64,000 bases of DNA from Halomicrobium sp. LC1Hm (GCF_009617995.1 NZ_CP044129.1:1922001-1986000); one strand, 5' to 3'. Shown: positions 45,513-54,965, numbered from the stretch's first letter. Program-made: numbers and translations. The notes: generated by a model from the sequence alone, not told the origin.

Positions 45513-46912
45513 TGTCCAAGAATCACTCGCTCCGTCATCTTCGCCGGATCGAGCACCTCGTCGGCCTCGGACTCCGAGAGGTACCCCTCTTCGACGACGA
45601 CCTCCTTGACGGTCTTGTCCTCTTCGAGGGCCTGCTTTGCGACCTTGCTGGCCTTGTCGTAGCCGATCGCCGGGTTGAGCGCCGTCGCCAGCGCCATCGA
45701 CTGCTGGACCCGCTCGGCGCAGTGCTCGCGGTCGGCTTCGAGTTTGGCGACGAACTTCTCGGCGAAGACCTCGCTGCCGTTGGCGATGAGACGCGCCGAC
45801 TGGAGGAAGTTGTTGGCCAGGACCGGCTTGTAGAGGTTGAGGTCGATCTGGCCCTCGGCAGCGCCGGCAGAGATGGCGGCGTCGTTGCCGACGACCTGCT
45901 TGTGGACCTGATTGACGGCCTCGGCGACGACGGGGTTGATCTTGCCGGGCATGATCGACGAGCCGGGCTGGTTCTCCGGCTGGTCGATCTCGCCGAGGCC
46001 GTTGCGCGGGCCGGAGGCGAGCAGTCGGAGGTCGTTGGCGATCTTGTTGAGGCTGCCGGCGACGGTCTGGAGCGCGCCGTGGGCCTCGCTCATGGCGTCG
46101 TGGGCCGCCTGGGCCTCGAAGTGGTTGTCGGCCTCCCGGAAGTCGATTCCCGTCTCCTCGCTGATGTACTCGGCGGCGCTGGCGGGGAACTCGGGGTGGG
46201 TGTTCAGGCCGGTGCCGACGGCGGTGCCCCCAAGCGCCAGCTCCGAGAGGTGGTCGCGCGTGTGCTTGACGCGAGTGATGCCCTTCTCGATCTGAGCGCG
46301 ATAGCCAGAGAACTCCTGGCCCAGCGTGATCGGCGTCGCGTCCTGGAGGTGGGTGCGGCCGGTCTTGACTACGTCGTCGAACGCCGACTCTTTGTCCGCC
46401 AGAGCGTCACGCAGGGTCGACAGCGCGGGCAGTACGTCTTTCTCGACGGCTTCGAGAGCGGCGACGTGCATCGCCGTCGGGATCACGTCGTTGCTGGACT
46501 GGCCGTAGTTGACGTGGTCGTTGGGGTGGATCGCTCGCGTCCCGATCTCGCCGCCCGAGAGCTCGGTCGCGCGGTTGGCGATGACCTCGTTGGCGTTCAT
46601 GTTCGAGGACGTTCCCGATCCCGTCTGGAACACGTCGACGGGGAACTGGTCGTCGTGCTCACCGGCGATCACTTCGTCGGCGGCCTCGACGATGTAGCCC
46701 GCGGTCTCGGCGTCGACCGTCCCCAGGTCCTCGTTGGCCTGTGCGGCGGCTTTCTTGACGATGCCCAGCGCTCGGACGAAGCGTCGACCGAAGGTCTCCT
46801 CCGAGATCGGGAAGTTCTCGACCGCGCGCTGGGTCTGTGCGCCCCAGTACGCGTCGGCCGGCACCTGCATCTCTCCGAGGCTGTCGCGTTCGGTCCGGAA
46901 CTCGTCGCTCAT
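45506..46912 (-). CDS. fumC: class II fumarate hydratase
   Basis: 468 residues. The signature GSSIMPGKINPVVAEAV, substrate loops TGSGTSSNMNANEVIANRA and THLQDATPITLGQEFSGY, and NPNDHVN-type HPNDHVNYGQSSND are intact. Tetrameric fumarase of the citric acid cycle; aspartase is less likely, as haloarchaea rarely carry it. Monocistronic; convergent with the lipoprotein gene, its 3' end duplicated as a short direct repeat. Confidence 0.93.
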   Translation of the reverse strand: MSDEFRTERDSLGEMQVPADAYWGAQTQRAVENFPISEETFGRRFVRALGIVKKAAAQANEDLGTVDAETAGYIVEAADEVIAGEHDDQFPVDVFQTGSGTSSNMNANEVIANRATELSGGEIGTRAIHPNDHVNYGQSSNDVIPTAMHVAALEAVEKDVLPALSTLRDALADKESAFDDVVKTGRTHLQDATPITLGQEFSGYRAQIEKGITRVKHTRDHLSELALGGTAVGTGLNTHPEFPASAAEYISEETGIDFREADNHFEAQAAHDAMSEAHGALQTVAGSLNKIANDLRLLASGPRNGLGEIDQPENQPGSSIMPGKINPVVAEAVNQVHKQVVGNDAAISAGAAEGQIDLNLYKPVLANNFLQSARLIANGSEVFAEKFVAKLEADREHCAERVQQSMALATALNPAIGYDKASKVAKQALEEDKTVKEVVVEEGYLSESEADEVLDPAKMTERVILGQE

Positions 46913-47357
46913 GACACGTGGAACCTCGCCCCGGTCGTCGTAAAACCCACCGCTTCGGTCGACGGATCGTCTCGGCTCTGTGACACAGTCGCCGGGATTA
47001 TGGGGTCGGGCGACGACGCGACACGAACGTCACCGAACAGACCGCGAAGACCCAATCGAAGTTTCGACGGTAAACGACTGGACCGATGAACCACGTCACG
47101 CTGGCCTCCGACGACCGAGACCGTCCACTGGCGGCACTGGCTCGCAACAGACTCGCGGACGCACTGGGTGCGAGGGACAGCACACCCCGTGTAACTGCCC
47201 GGTCACCGTCAGAGCAAGCTCTGTCGAGCAATCGTTCGCTTGCGCTCACGATAATCACGCAAATCGCCGAACGGCGATTTGTGCCTTTTTCACCCACGTT
47301 TTTGCCGTGAGCGGTTCGCGCTCTGCGCGAATCCGAGCGGGAAAAAGGTGGTCGGTC
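46913..47357. other. intergenic region with a cluster of hairpins
   Basis: 445 nt between fumC and fen1, both minus strand. Three perfect hairpins: AGAGC-AA-GCTCT (47211-47222), CAAATCGCCG-AA-CGGCGATTTG (47260-47281) and TTCGCGC-TCT-GCGCGAA (47315-47331). Short frames on both strands (e.g. starting 47086) look non-coding. Possible extragenic palindromes or a structured RNA; the fumC promoter should also lie near 46913-46960. Confidence 0.55.
47342..47346 (-). terminator. T-run terminator of fen1
   Basis: On the minus strand, TTTTT starts 12 nt after the fen1 stop and is followed by the TTCGCGC/GCGCGAA hairpin. Oligo-T is the usual archaeal transcription stop signal. Confidence 0.45.
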
Positions 47358-48338
47358 CTAGGTCCAGTTGTCCAGCCCGGTCTGGACGACGCTCTCCTCG
47401 ATGCGCTCGAAGGCGCGTGCGACCTCGTCGGCGTCGACTTCCCACTCGCCGGTGACGTACTCGCGGGCGGCGTCGAGGTCGGGGTTCACCGCCAGATCGA
47501 GTTCGTAGTCGTCAGTGACGGTCGGGTCGAGGAACATCGCGCGGATGCGGTCGCCGTGTTCGACGTGTGCGTCGCGGGCGTCGAGTGCGCCCCAGAGGTC
47601 GCCGTGCTCTTTGACGAGTTTGATGGCCGTCTTCGGCCCGATCCCGTCGATGCCGGGGTTGAAGTCCGTCCCCATCAGGATCGCGGCGTCGACCAGTTGC
47701 TCCCAGGTGATTCCGTGGTGGTCCAGCGTCGCCTGGAAATCCATCAGCTCCGGGTCGCCGCTGCTGGTGAGCTGGCGCAGCGTCAGCGGCGCACCGAGCA
47801 AGAGCGCGTCGTAGTCTTCGGTACCGACGTAGTCGACGGCGTCCTGCCGGGCCATGTGGGCGGCCTGTGCCTCGCCCTCTGCGGGCGCGTCGACGACCGG
47901 CACGTCGAGGGTCCGGAGGACTTGACGGGTCGTCGTCAGGATCGTGTCGGTCAGGCGCTGTGTCTGGGAGTCGAGTCGGGCGATCTCGCTCGTGTCGCCG
48001 CGCTCTCTGGCGGCTTCGAGTTTTTCCTCGCGCTTCTCGCGGGCCTCGCGCCGTTGCTCGACCTCGTCGTCTTTGAGTTCCGTGACGCCGCCGTCGAAGA
48101 CGAAGACCGGCGTCAGGTCGTGTTCGAAGAACTTCGGGAGCCCCTGGACGACGCCGATCAGGTTCGCCACCTCCGTCCCGTCGCTGGTGGTGTACTTCTC
48201 GTCGCTGGTGAACCGGACCGTGGTCGTCAGATACCGGTAGAGCCAGTTGTGGGCGTCGACGGCGACGACGCTGTCACTCAGCTCCTCGAAGGGAACGTCT
48301 TCGAGCGACGCCAGCGATCGTAGGTCTGCGTTTCCCAT
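47358..48338 (-). CDS. fen: flap endonuclease 1
   Basis: 326 residues. [20 protein letters not shown] start, [17 protein letters not shown] with the first metal Asp, [26 protein letters not shown] (catalytic acidic pair), and [20 protein letters not shown] (helix-hairpin-helix). The C-terminus ends QTGLDNWT, a PCNA-binding motif variant. Removes 5' flaps in Okazaki-fragment maturation and repair. Confidence 0.95.
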   Translation of the reverse strand: MGNADLRSLASLEDVPFEELSDSVVAVDAHNWLYRYLTTTVRFTSDEKYTTSDGTEVANLIGVVQGLPKFFEHDLTPVFVFDGGVTELKDDEVEQRREAREKREEKLEAARERGDTSEIARLDSQTQRLTDTILTTTRQVLRTLDVPVVDAPAEGEAQAAHMARQDAVDYVGTEDYDALLLGAPLTLRQLTSSGDPELMDFQATLDHHGITWEQLVDAAILMGTDFNPGIDGIGPKTAIKLVKEHGDLWGALDARDAHVEHGDRIRAMFLDPTVTDDYELDLAVNPDLDAAREYVTGEWEVDADEVARAFERIEESVVQTGLDNWT

Positions 48339-48434
48339 CGCACCGACGTAAGTGCGAGCGGGGTTTGAATGGTGGTGGTCGGCGTCGCCAGCCCCACGCG
48401 GGATTTATTATCGTCCGGATCGGTAGCGAATCGT

Positions 48435-49304
48435 ATGGCGACAGACACACTGCGTCGCTACCAGGACCCGGAGTACACCGGCTCGAACCGGTGTCTGCCG
48501 TGTACGCTGGTCAACAGCGTCATCGGGATCCTGCTGAGTGGGGGTATCGCCGCGGTTGGGGCAACTTGGGCGACGACGGCCGTCGGCGTCGCTGGCGCGG
48601 GCGTCGTCCTCCTGCTCTCGGCCGTGAGTATCTACTTCAAGGGGTATCTCGTACCGGGAACGCCGGCGTTGACCAAGCGGTACTTCCCGCCCTGGCTGCT
48701 GGCGCTGTTCGGGAAGGAACCGGCCGGGGCCGTCTCGGGGGTCGCGAAGTCGGCCGCCGATCCCGCCGTCAGAGAGGAGACCGAAGAGCCGGCGGAGATC
48801 GACCTCGAAACGTACCTGATGGAGGCCGGCGCGCTCGAACCGTGCCGGGGCGGCGAGGACCTCTGTCTCACCGACCCGTTCCAGACCGAGTGGAACGAGG
48901 CGATCGAGCGGATTCGAGACGCGGACGTGGGGCGGGAACGCCTGCCGGCGCTGCTCGACACCACGGCCGAGGAAGTGACCGTCGAAGAGCACGGCTCGGC
49001 GTTTCGTGCCCGCGTCGACGGCCAGTACGTCGGTACCTGGGAGTCCCGCGGGGCTTTCGTCGCCGACATCGCCGCGGCGGAGGTGCTGGGCGAGTGGCTC
49101 GACGACTGGGCGAGCGTCCCCGTCACGCACCGGGGCCAGCTGCTCAACGGTCTCAGGCTCTTCTTGACGACGTGTCCCTCGTGTGGCGGCGATCTCGCCT
49201 TCGGCACCGACACCGTCGAGTCCTGTTGTACGACCCACGAAGTGGCCGCCGTCTCCTGTGAGGACTGCGAGACGCGAGTCTTCGAGTCGGATCCGGTCGA
49301 CTGA
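48435..49304 (+). CDS. membrane protein with C-terminal Cys cluster, haloarchaeal
   Basis: 289 residues. RRYQDPEYTGSNRCLPCTLV start, two transmembrane helices (about 27-68), then a soluble part and a Cys-rich end (TTCPSCGGDLAFG, VESCCTTHE, CEDCETRVFE) that can bind zinc. The YTGxNRCLPCTxxN start is widespread in haloarchaeal proteins; function unknown. ATG at 48435 is supported by TTTATTATC about 30 nt upstream. Divergent from fen1. Confidence 0.75.
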   Translation: MATDTLRRYQDPEYTGSNRCLPCTLVNSVIGILLSGGIAAVGATWATTAVGVAGAGVVLLLSAVSIYFKGYLVPGTPALTKRYFPPWLLALFGKEPAGAVSGVAKSAADPAVREETEEPAEIDLETYLMEAGALEPCRGGEDLCLTDPFQTEWNEAIERIRDADVGRERLPALLDTTAEEVTVEEHGSAFRARVDGQYVGTWESRGAFVADIAAAEVLGEWLDDWASVPVTHRGQLLNGLRLFLTTCPSCGGDLAFGTDTVESCCTTHEVAAVSCEDCETRVFESDPVD

Positions 49305-49370
49305 CAGACCGGCGTCGGTCCGACCGGCACAGAACAGCGAGACGGGAACGTGTCAGCGTCTCGCGAGTGG

Positions 49371-49910
49371 TCAGGAACTGCCAGATGTCGGGACGGCGAC
49401 CGTCGCCGGTGGATCGGCACCGCGACGGTCGTCGAGAAAGGCGACTTCTTCGGGACTGAGGTCGCGTTCGCGATAGCGTTCGAGACCGGCCCGGTAGCGC
49501 GCCGGCGACCGGTCGCCGGGCCACGCGAGCACGAGTTCGGCGATGCCGGTCGTCTCGCCGGTGTAGGCAAAGCCCGCGCGGTAGCCGGCCTCGTAGGCGA
49601 AGGGATTGTTGACGGCGATCCGAAGCGAGTCGTATCCGCGGTCGGCGGCCCGAGCGCGCGTAAACGAGAGCAGTCTGGGGCCGATCCCCTCGCCGCGGCG
49701 ATCCTCGCGGACCGTGACGTAGCGCAGCCAGAGGGTCGTCTCGTCGGTGCGGTCCTCGTTGAACGCGACCGCAGCGACGATCTCGCCGTCCTCGCGTGCG
49801 ACGGCCTTGCCGGTGGCGGACATGACGAACTTGCCCGCGTAGCTGAACGTCCGGTAGTCCAGTTCGAGCGTCGGACCCTCTGGCGGCCACCCCAGCAGGA
49901 CGAACTCCAT
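49371..49910 (-). CDS. GNAT-family acetyltransferase
   Basis: 179 residues. WLRYVTVREDRRGEGIGPRL (acetyl-CoA pyrophosphate loop RRGEGIG) and LRIAVNNPFAYEAGYRAGFA are the conserved GNAT motifs A and B. Substrate unknown. Start ATG at 49910 (MEFVLLGWPPEGP) because earlier in-frame sequence is Arg-rich shadow. Convergent with the upstream gene and 47 nt downstream of the small zinc-ribbon gene. Confidence 0.82.
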   Translation of the reverse strand: MEFVLLGWPPEGPTLELDYRTFSYAGKFVMSATGKAVAREDGEIVAAVAFNEDRTDETTLWLRYVTVREDRRGEGIGPRLLSFTRARAADRGYDSLRIAVNNPFAYEAGYRAGFAYTGETTGIAELVLAWPGDRSPARYRAGLERYRERDLSPEEVAFLDDRRGADPPATVAVPTSGSS

Positions 49911-49957
49911 ACCGACACCTCGGCGGGGAAGCGAAAGAGTCCGGCGGTCCGGGGCGG

Positions 49958-50098
49958 CTACAGGTCCCGCGAACGGTGGATGTTCCGGAGCGTGCCGCCA
50001 CACTCCTCGCAGATGCGGTCGGTCGTCGACTGCCGGCGCTGGCCGCAATCGAAACATTCGTACAATTCTCCTCCCGTCGTCGTGGTACTCGGGCGCAT
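49958..50098 (-). CDS. rubrerythrin-like zinc-ribbon mini-protein, 46 residues
   Basis: MRPSTTTTGGELYECFDCGQ, then ICEECGGTLRNIHRSRDL. Two CxxC knuckles form a zinc ribbon like the C-terminal domain of rubrerythrin; small proteins of this exact layout (ECFDCG...CxxCGGxLRNI) are common in haloarchaea. Located 47 nt before the GNAT gene on the same strand, so perhaps co-transcribed. Confidence 0.7.
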   Translation of the reverse strand: MRPSTTTTGGELYECFDCGQRRQSTTDRICEECGGTLRNIHRSRDL

Positions 50099-50234
50099 AT
50101 TCGTCTATACGTGGCCCAATCTAATACCGTCATCCCTAAAACACATTATATGGTACATATTCGAGAACGGCGAGGATCGAACGCACGGTCACGTTCGACG
50201 ACACGGTCAAGCGTCTGGGCCGAGACGGGCCGGT

Positions 50235-50807
50235 ATGCACGGCGATGCCGCGGTCTTCGATCGGTTCGCCTGGGCGTACGACCGCCTGATGCCGTCGGCG
50301 GACGCGGGTGCGCTCGCGGCCGGACTCGCCGAGGCCGACAGAGACGTGGACCGCGTCGTCGACGTAGCCGGCGGCAGCGGTCGCGGACTCAGAGCGGTCT
50401 CGGCCGGTGATCGACTCGTCGTCGACGCCGCGCGTGGGATGCTCCGGCAGGCCACGCGCCACGGGCTGGCGACCGTCCAGGGCGACGCGGCGACGCTGCC
50501 ACTCGCAGACGACAGCGCCGACGCAGTGACCATCGTCGACGCGCTGCACCACCTCCCGGACCGCGACGGCGCGATCCGCGAGGCCGAGCGCGTGCTCGCA
50601 CCGGGTGGGGTCCTCGTGGTGGCAGACTTCGACCCGTCGACGATCAGGGGGCGGGGGCTGGTCGCGGCAGAACACCTGGTCGGCTTCGCCTCTCGCTTCG
50701 ACACGCCCCAGCAACTCCACCGACGGATGGCCGACGCGGGGCTGGAGCCGGTGATCGTCGAAGACGGGTTCGGCTACGTCGTGGCCGGCGTCCGCTCGAC
50801 GGCGTGA
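50235..50807 (+). CDS. class I SAM-dependent methyltransferase (UbiE/COQ5-like)
   Basis: 190 residues. FDRFAWAYDRLMPSADAGAL, SAM motif VVDVAGGSGRGLRAVS, GDAATLPLADDSADAVTIVD and LHHLPDRDGAIREAERVLAP are typical Methyltransf_11 features. The substrate could be a quinone, lipid or small molecule. TATA-like TATATGG is about 80 nt upstream; nearest neighbour downstream is the DUF3054 gene 21 nt away on the same strand. Confidence 0.82.
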   Translation: MHGDAAVFDRFAWAYDRLMPSADAGALAAGLAEADRDVDRVVDVAGGSGRGLRAVSAGDRLVVDAARGMLRQATRHGLATVQGDAATLPLADDSADAVTIVDALHHLPDRDGAIREAERVLAPGGVLVVADFDPSTIRGRGLVAAEHLVGFASRFDTPQQLHRRMADAGLEPVIVEDGFGYVVAGVRSTA

Positions 50808-50828
50808 CGAAACGGGAGAACAAAGACG

Positions 50829-51263
50829 ATGGAACTCCGAGACGCGGGTATGTCAGTCTCCTCGTCGGTCGGCCGGCGCGTCGATCCGGAACTGTCGATG
50901 GTCCTGCTCGCGCTGGGAGACGTACTCGCGGTGACGATCTTCGTCGGCATCGGCGAGATCACCCACGGCGTCGACCCGATCGCACAGCCCGGCCGCGTCG
51001 CGGGAACGCTCGCGCCGTTCCTGATCGGACTCGCCGTCGTCACCCTCGGTGGCGGGCTCTACACGCGAGACGCGATCAGGTCACCGGGGCGGGCGGTCTC
51101 GCTGATCGTGCCGGCGTGGATCGTTGCAGTCGTCGTCGCCCAGTTGCTCCGGGCGACGGCGGTCTTCCCCGGTAACGCCGCGATCACGTTCGCGATCGTC
51201 TCGGCGATCGTCGGGGGAGTCCTGTTGCTCGTGTGGCGTGCCATCGCGTCGGTGGTGCTCTGA
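50829..51263 (+). CDS. DUF3054 family membrane protein
   Basis: 144 residues with four transmembrane helices. LLALGDVLAVTIFVGIGEIT and LAVVTLGGGLYTRDAI match the DUF3054 family found in actinobacteria and haloarchaea. Function unknown. ATG at 50829; an internal ATG at 50850 would give the shorter MSVSSSVGRRV start. Lies 21 nt after the methyltransferase gene, suggesting one transcript. Confidence 0.78.
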   Translation: MELRDAGMSVSSSVGRRVDPELSMVLLALGDVLAVTIFVGIGEITHGVDPIAQPGRVAGTLAPFLIGLAVVTLGGGLYTRDAIRSPGRAVSLIVPAWIVAVVVAQLLRATAVFPGNAAITFAIVSAIVGGVLLLVWRAIASVVL

Positions 51264-51491
51264 TACCGCTGGCCGTCACGGTCGTCGCCACGCCGTAGCG
51301 CCGAGCGACGACACAGCGGTCGCTCGACAGTGTGCGTCACGAGACGGTGAGTGTGTGGAGAATCGTCCCCGATCGAAACGGTCTGTGGCCGGCGATCGGC
51401 TGGTCCCGTCGTTTCGGCGGGGACGCGTACAGCGGTGTCGTGCCCGTGGTGAGTGCCCCGTCCCGGAGGGACTGTGTGCCACGCGACCCGT

Positions 51492-51659
51492 CTACTGGAG
51501 CGTGCCTACGTCGAGTGCCACTGTCGACTGGATCCACGCCTGGTGGTTCTCCCGGTCGTAGATCACGAACTCGTCGTCACCGATCGTGAGTTCGGCGTAG
51601 CGCCGAGTCTGCTCGTCGGTCGTGGCGTCCGTCACGTCGTCCGTGGCGTTCGTGCTCAT
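51492..51659 (-). CDS. small acidic haloarchaeal protein, 55 residues
   Basis: MSTNATDDVTDATTDEQTRR, then YAELTIGDDEFVIYDREN and HQAWIQS. A disordered acidic start precedes a short beta hairpin domain seen in many haloarchaeal mini-proteins (family with IYDRENHxAWIQS). Function unknown. ATG at 51659; the upstream 90 nt has no rival start. Confidence 0.65.
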   Translation of the reverse strand: MSTNATDDVTDATTDEQTRRYAELTIGDDEFVIYDRENHQAWIQSTVALDVGTLQ

Positions 51660-52093
51660 AGGTATCGAGGGGAGCAGTAGGGTATGCCTCTGTCCCTCCG
51701 CTCTCCGGTTGCAGACGGGATCCCTTAAGCACGACCCCCTAGTTATCACGTCAGATAATTCACCGTACGATCGGCTCCCTTCGATACGCTTCGATTATCA
51801 GCGTGGATATCTCGCTAGGCGGTGGCTGATCCTCGCCACAGCGACGGCGTTGGTCACACCAGTCAGCGCCGGGTCGAGACGAGGACGCTACGAGTGGCGG
51901 CCGTCGTCTCATCGGTCTCCATATTCCGACGCTTTGGAGCCTGAGACGTATCGTTCCGCTCGAATAGCCATTCATAAGTTATGAGTTGTATTTGCAGTGG
52001 CGACAGAGGGTGTATCGAATGCCTATAGAGACGATAATGCAGTAATTATGCGAAACGCTTATACGTGTATTCATCATACTAATAATTACATTC
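51660..52093. other. gene-free divergent region, A+T-rich right half
   Basis: 434 nt between divergent small genes. The right 120 nt is A+T-rich and ends with CGCTTATACG (52053-52062), a likely TATA box for the gene at 52094. GCTTAAGG near 51726 could serve the minus-strand gene with an unusually long leader. I see no RNA gene or repeat. Confidence 0.45.
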
Positions 52094-52312
52094 ATGACGG
52101 GATACTACGATCTTGTACTCGGTCTCATTCCGGTCGCGCTCGCAGGCATCTCCGGCACACTCGTGATCGGTGGCATCCCGTTGACCACGGCGATTCCGAT
52201 GGCGTCTGTCGTCGCGGTCGGCCTGATCGGACACGCGATGTTCGTCCGTGCGCCGGTCGACTCGCCGCCGGCAACCGCGAGCGGATCGGAGTCGGCACAG
52301 ATCGCAGACTAG
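52094..52312 (+). CDS. small two-helix membrane protein
   Basis: 72 residues: MTGYYDLVLGLIPVALAGIS, a helix break at GGIPLTTAIPM and a second helix ASVVAVGLIGHAMFV, then an acidic tail. Resembles small haloarchaeal membrane proteins of unknown role. Good TATA box 30-40 nt upstream and ATG at 52094. Confidence 0.65.
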   Translation: MTGYYDLVLGLIPVALAGISGTLVIGGIPLTTAIPMASVVAVGLIGHAMFVRAPVDSPPATASGSESAQIAD

Positions 52313-52362
52313 GTCCCCGTCGCCACGACGTTTTCTTACCCCCTCGTCTCGAAGGGGGTCGT

Positions 52363-53373
52363 ATGTCCGCTTCCGACGAACCGACGCTGTTCCTGACGAG
52401 TGACGACATCGACGGACTCGCGACGATGCCGGAGTACGTCGAAGCTGTCCGCGACGGCTACCGCGACCGGGGCCACGGCGCGCCGGCTCGGCCCAGAACG
52501 ACGCTGTACGCCGACTCACCGACCGGAATGCTGACGGGGTACACGGCGATCTTGCCGACGGTGGGCGCGATGGGTGGCTACACCTACGCCGCCGGATTCG
52601 GCGGACAGGACGCTCACTTCGTGTTGCCGCTGTTCGACGCCGAGAGCGGCGAGCCGCTGGCGGTGTTCGACGGCGCGTCGCTGAACCCCTTCAAGACCGG
52701 CGCGACCGGCGGCGTCGCGGTCGACGAACTCGCTCCGCCGCGTGCCGACGACCTCGCGCTGTTCGGGAGCGGGGCACAGGCGCGCGCACAGCTGACGGCC
52801 GCCGCCGCAGTCCGGGAGCTGGAGCGCGTCGAGGTGTACTCGCCGACCGCCGACAGCCGGATGTCGTTCGCGGCCGAGATGAACGAGCAACTCGACGCGA
52901 CCGTCGCGGCCGTCGCGTCGCCGTCTGCCGCCATCGAAGGCGCAGACATCGTCGTGACCGCCACGAACGCCAGCGAGCCGGTGTTCGACGGCTCGGAGCT
53001 CGAACCGGGAACGCACGTGACGGCGATGGGCCAGTACCACCCCGAGAAACGCGAGGTCGACGCGACGACGATCGAGCGGGCGACGTACGTCACGGACCTC
53101 CGGGACCGAGTCACGAACGACGCCGGTGCGTTCATCCACGCCGTCGAGGAGGGCGTCGTCGACGAGGATCACGTCCACGCCGAGCTGGGCGAGATCGTCG
53201 CGGGCACGGCGCGAGGTCGAACCAGCGACGACGAGATCACGCTGTTCGACAGCGGCGGGACGGCCATCGAGACGGTCGCGGCCGCACAGATGCTGTTGGA
53301 GCGAGCGCGCGAGCGCGGGCTCGGCGAAGAGATCGAGTTCGCGCCGGCCAGCGAAGCGCTGACGGGACGCTAG
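52363..53373 (+). CDS. ornithine cyclodeaminase / mu-crystallin family protein
   Basis: 336 residues. GAMGGYTYAAGF, FDGASLNPFKTGATGGVAVD (Lys and substrate-binding region), NAD loop ALFGSGAQARAQLTAA and VTATNASEPVFDG identify the OCD/mu-crystallin family, which includes ornithine cyclodeaminase, alanine dehydrogenase (archaeal) and ketimine reductase. Reaction not decidable. Its stop codon shares CTAG (53370-53373) with the convergent presenilin-like gene. Confidence 0.83.
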   Translation: MSASDEPTLFLTSDDIDGLATMPEYVEAVRDGYRDRGHGAPARPRTTLYADSPTGMLTGYTAILPTVGAMGGYTYAAGFGGQDAHFVLPLFDAESGEPLAVFDGASLNPFKTGATGGVAVDELAPPRADDLALFGSGAQARAQLTAAAAVRELERVEVYSPTADSRMSFAAEMNEQLDATVAAVASPSAAIEGADIVVTATNASEPVFDGSELEPGTHVTAMGQYHPEKREVDATTIERATYVTDLRDRVTNDAGAFIHAVEEGVVDEDHVHAELGEIVAGTARGRTSDDEITLFDSGGTAIETVAAAQMLLERARERGLGEEIEFAPASEALTGR

Positions 53374-54422
53374 ACGTACGGTGCCAGCCCGAGCGCGTCG
53401 ATCAGCGTCAGGCCGCTGAGGAGTGCGCCGACGAGGTACCCGCCGATGGTCCCGCCGTTGAGCAGCGGGAGGCCGGCGTGGGCCCGCCCTTTCAGCACCA
53501 TGCGCATGAGCACGGCGAGCCCGACGAACGAGCCGACCATCGCGGTCAGAGCCGGCAGCGGAATCGACAGCACTTCCGGCGTCCCCTCGCTCGCGAAGTG
53601 GGCGACACTCGCAACGAGCACGGTCGGGATCACCACGTCGCCCAGACCGATGAACAGGGCGTCGCGTTCGAGCGGGCTCTCCTCGGCGACCCCCTCCACG
53701 GAGTCGTCGGCGTCAGCGTCGACAGCGACGCCGCCGTCGCCGTCGGCGACCGGCGTAGCTGCCGTGTCGTCGCTGGCGTCGTCTTGAGCACCCGTCTGGG
53801 CCGTCGCGTCGGGCGTGTCGCTGTCCAAAAAGGAGTACGACAGCGTCAGCGGAATGACGAGGACGACGGGGACCTTCAGGTCCATGACGCCGTTTGCCAG
53901 CGTCAGCATGTGTTCGGTACCGTAGACGCTGATCGCGTCGTAGACCGCGAGCACGGTCAACAGGAGCAACGCCGGCAAGACGCCGAAGCTGATGCCGAAC
54001 AGCCCGGCCCCCGCGGCCCCCATCAGGGCCCCGGCGGTGTCGATGACGTACCACTCCGGATAGACGTACAGGCCGACGCCGATGGCGACCGCGCCGACGA
54101 GCGCGATCGCGTTGATCCCCAACACCAGCGGTGCGGGCGGGACGAGGACGCTGAAGACGTACAGCGAGAGCCAGGCACCGGAGCCGACCACCAGCAGCCG
54201 GATCAGTTCGTCGACGCCGAGCTTGAACGCCGCGAGCATCACGCCGGTGGCGACGAGGATGGCGACGACGTAGTAGATCGTGTTCGTCGGGTCCTGGGGG
54301 TTCTCGACCGGTTCGTACACCTGGTCGAACGGTTCGACGAGGGCCAGGGCGGCCAGCTGGACGAACAGGAAGATCGCGACGACGATCCCGAGCCCCAGAA
54401 CGACGCGCTTTCGCTCCTCCAT
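53370..54422 (-). CDS. presenilin-like A22 intramembrane aspartyl protease
   Basis: 350 residues, about nine transmembrane helices. Catalytic motifs: VYDAISVYGTE (YD, D162) and IGLGDVVIPT (GxGD, D262); a GLPLLNGG (317-324) stands where PAL is usual, with Pro kept. A long acidic cytosolic loop (about 200-250) separates the two aspartates, as in archaeal presenilin homologues. It is the third gene of a run behind SRP19 and gar1 (41 nt after gar1), so it may be co-expressed with protein-targeting machinery. Confidence 0.88.
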   Translation of the reverse strand: MEERKRVVLGLGIVVAIFLFVQLAALALVEPFDQVYEPVENPQDPTNTIYYVVAILVATGVMLAAFKLGVDELIRLLVVGSGAWLSLYVFSVLVPPAPLVLGINAIALVGAVAIGVGLYVYPEWYVIDTAGALMGAAGAGLFGISFGVLPALLLLTVLAVYDAISVYGTEHMLTLANGVMDLKVPVVLVIPLTLSYSFLDSDTPDATAQTGAQDDASDDTAATPVADGDGGVAVDADADDSVEGVAEESPLERDALFIGLGDVVIPTVLVASVAHFASEGTPEVLSIPLPALTAMVGSFVGLAVLMRMVLKGRAHAGLPLLNGGTIGGYLVGALLSGLTLIDALGLAPYV

Positions 54423-54462
54423 GCTCGGGACTCCGTCGCCGCAGGTATGAGGATTTCGGAGC

Positions 54463-54690
54463 CTACCGGGCGTACAGCCGCTGGCCGACCAGCGTCGGGA
54501 GCCGCACCTCGTCGTCGGGCGTGACGGCGACGTACGGGTTCTCGACGGGGCCGAACACGTCGACCACCGAGCCGGCAGTCGTGAGGTCCTCGGTCACGAC
54601 CTCCGTGCCGAACCCGGGGTAGTCGTCGTCGGTCGAGCGGACGATCGCCAGCCCCTGTGCGATCCGGACGACCTCGCCGACGCGTTTCAT
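54463..54690 (-). CDS. gar1: H/ACA ribonucleoprotein component Gar1
   Basis: 75 residues, a typical archaeal Gar1 without Gly/Arg tails. [20 protein letters not shown], then [17 protein letters not shown] carrying the conserved beta-barrel FGPVENPY motif. Binds Cbf5 in H/ACA RNPs that pseudouridylate rRNA. ATG overlaps the SRP19 stop by 4 nt, so the two are coupled. Confidence 0.9.
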   Translation of the reverse strand: MKRVGEVVRIAQGLAIVRSTDDDYPGFGTEVVTEDLTTAGSVVDVFGPVENPYVAVTPDDEVRLPTLVGQRLYAR

Positions 54691-54965
54691 GCCCGCAGGG
54701 CCTGCAGGTACGCCGCGACGGCACCCAGCAAGTCGCTCTTGGTCGCGTCGTCGGCGTCTTTCACGAGGACGCGCCCCCGCGGTTCGTACTCTCGGGGATA
54801 CGTCTTCTCGCGTTCGATGACGGCGTCGTAACCGACCTGCTGGACGGCCTTCGCGATCTCGTCGACCGTCGGCTCGGTGACGGCCTGTTCGCGCGAGACG
54901 CGCCGGCCCTCGTTGCGGGACAGCGCCGCGTCGAGCGCGGCCGGCCAGATGACGTTCTCGACCAT
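54687..54965 (-). CDS. srp19: signal recognition particle 19 kDa protein
   Basis: 92 residues. [40 protein letters not shown] and [20 protein letters not shown] match archaeal SRP19, which binds 7S RNA and aids SRP54 loading. First in the SRP19-gar1-presenilin run; 22 nt after btuF on the same strand. Confidence 0.92.
   Translation of the reverse strand: MVENVIWPAALDAALSRNEGRRVSREQAVTEPTVDEIAKAVQQVGYDAVIEREKTYPREYEPRGRVLVKDADDATKSDLLGAVAAYLQALRA

Noticed and set aside
47086-47310. 75-codon frame between fumC and fen1
   Set aside because: Low-complexity composition, no promoter, and it covers palindromes; not supported as a gene.
51760-51975. 71-residue minus-strand frame
   Set aside because: Arg-rich, no motif, no promoter; likely chance in high-G+C DNA.
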